From the NCBI GenBank assembly GCA_949318235.1, contig OX439129.1:34461027-34525026 (forward strand): a stretch of DNA of 64,000 nucleotides. Direction: 5' to 3'. This stretch comes from Ecdyonurus torrentis (Eukaryota; Arthropoda; Insecta; Ephemeroptera; Heptageniidae). Below, piece after piece: positions 63,921 through 64,000 of the stretch (positions are counted from its first letter, which is position 1; each line of letters begins with the position of its first letter). The notes beneath the pieces are model-generated. The model searched no databases and had not been told where the DNA came from. It was given only the letters and a program-made list of their open reading frames with translations. Made by a program: the position numbers and the translations under genes.

Positions 63921-64000
63921 TGCAATGCCATGTTGCCATATTATTATAAAATAAGACACCCCCCACCACTGACGTCGTCTCATCGAACTCATCCCCACCA

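Larger units (their letters stand above)
59885..64000. mobile_element. foldback-type element with near-identical inverted arms (right end truncated by window)
   Basis: Sequence from 59941 is the reverse complement of sequence ending at 64000, and the pairing continues inward for about 1.7 kb per arm. It ends near 61665 on the left and 62360 on the right, with a spacer of about 0.7 kb. Long stretches, for example 60661-61120 against 62830-63300, appear identical or nearly so. The outer part of each arm is a 72-bp tandem array and the inner part is unique. No transposase frame is visible. The layout resembles Foldback and Galileo-like DNA transposons. The outermost visible unit on the left (59885-59932) suggests the element starts near 59885; the matching right end is outside the window. 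Confidence 0.8.

Overview
The window is AT-rich nuclear DNA from an animal, almost certainly an insect. The evidence is small GT-AG introns, a single-exon pipsqueak-type HTH gene resembling distal antenna, a tandem array of CYP6-like (CYP3 clan) P450s, and abundant (AT)n, (GA)n and poly-A/T tracts with small MITE-like elements. I cannot fix the order. Exon boundaries were built by hand from splice sites and reading phase. Every multi-exon model keeps an open frame, and the complete ones have lengths divisible by three.

Layout. All genes lie on the minus strand except dan. (1) 1-6063: the 5' two thirds of Mcm2 (10 exons, 578 codons); the rest lies beyond position 1. Its promoter carries an E2F-type site and a CCAAT box. 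(2) 6708-28195: DRC7/lobo (13 coding exons, 725 aa), a subunit of the nexin-dynein regulatory complex of motile axonemes. Its 14.4-kb fourth intron (11020-25469) holds, on the opposite strand, the intronless distal antenna (dan)-like gene (23863-24921) and a string of GC-rich, CpG-containing islands with GA/CT tracts, which are candidate dan control DNA. (3) 29254-58680: five complete CYP6-like genes in tandem (here CYP-A to CYP-E, ascending coordinates). They have the same splice positions and phases, and a 5' UTR intron that ends at or 3 nt before the ATG. CYP-C and CYP-D sit in a block duplication of about 5-6 kb. A complete N-acetylneuraminate lyase (NPL) gene lies between CYP-D and CYP-E, and an orphan last exon copied from CYP-E lies between NPL and CYP-E. 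(4) 59885-64000: a very long inverted repeat (foldback-type element). Its arms carry eight 72-bp tandem units, each built from three 16-bp subrepeats plus a 24-bp AT-rich spacer. The right end runs off the window.

How the parts relate. Mcm2 (replicative helicase), DRC7 (sperm flagellum) and dan (head and antennal patterning in Drosophila) have no shared pathway; their proximity is positional. The P450 array is a typical xenobiotic or secondary-metabolite detoxification cluster grown by local duplication, with NPL (sialic acid breakdown) as an unrelated resident. The least ordinary features are the foldback element, the dan-in-DRC7 nesting with its GC islands, a shared promoter motif and ATG-adjacent intron in the P450s, and two GC-AG introns. 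I saw no rRNA, tRNA or CRISPR array and no autonomous transposase or reverse transcriptase gene.
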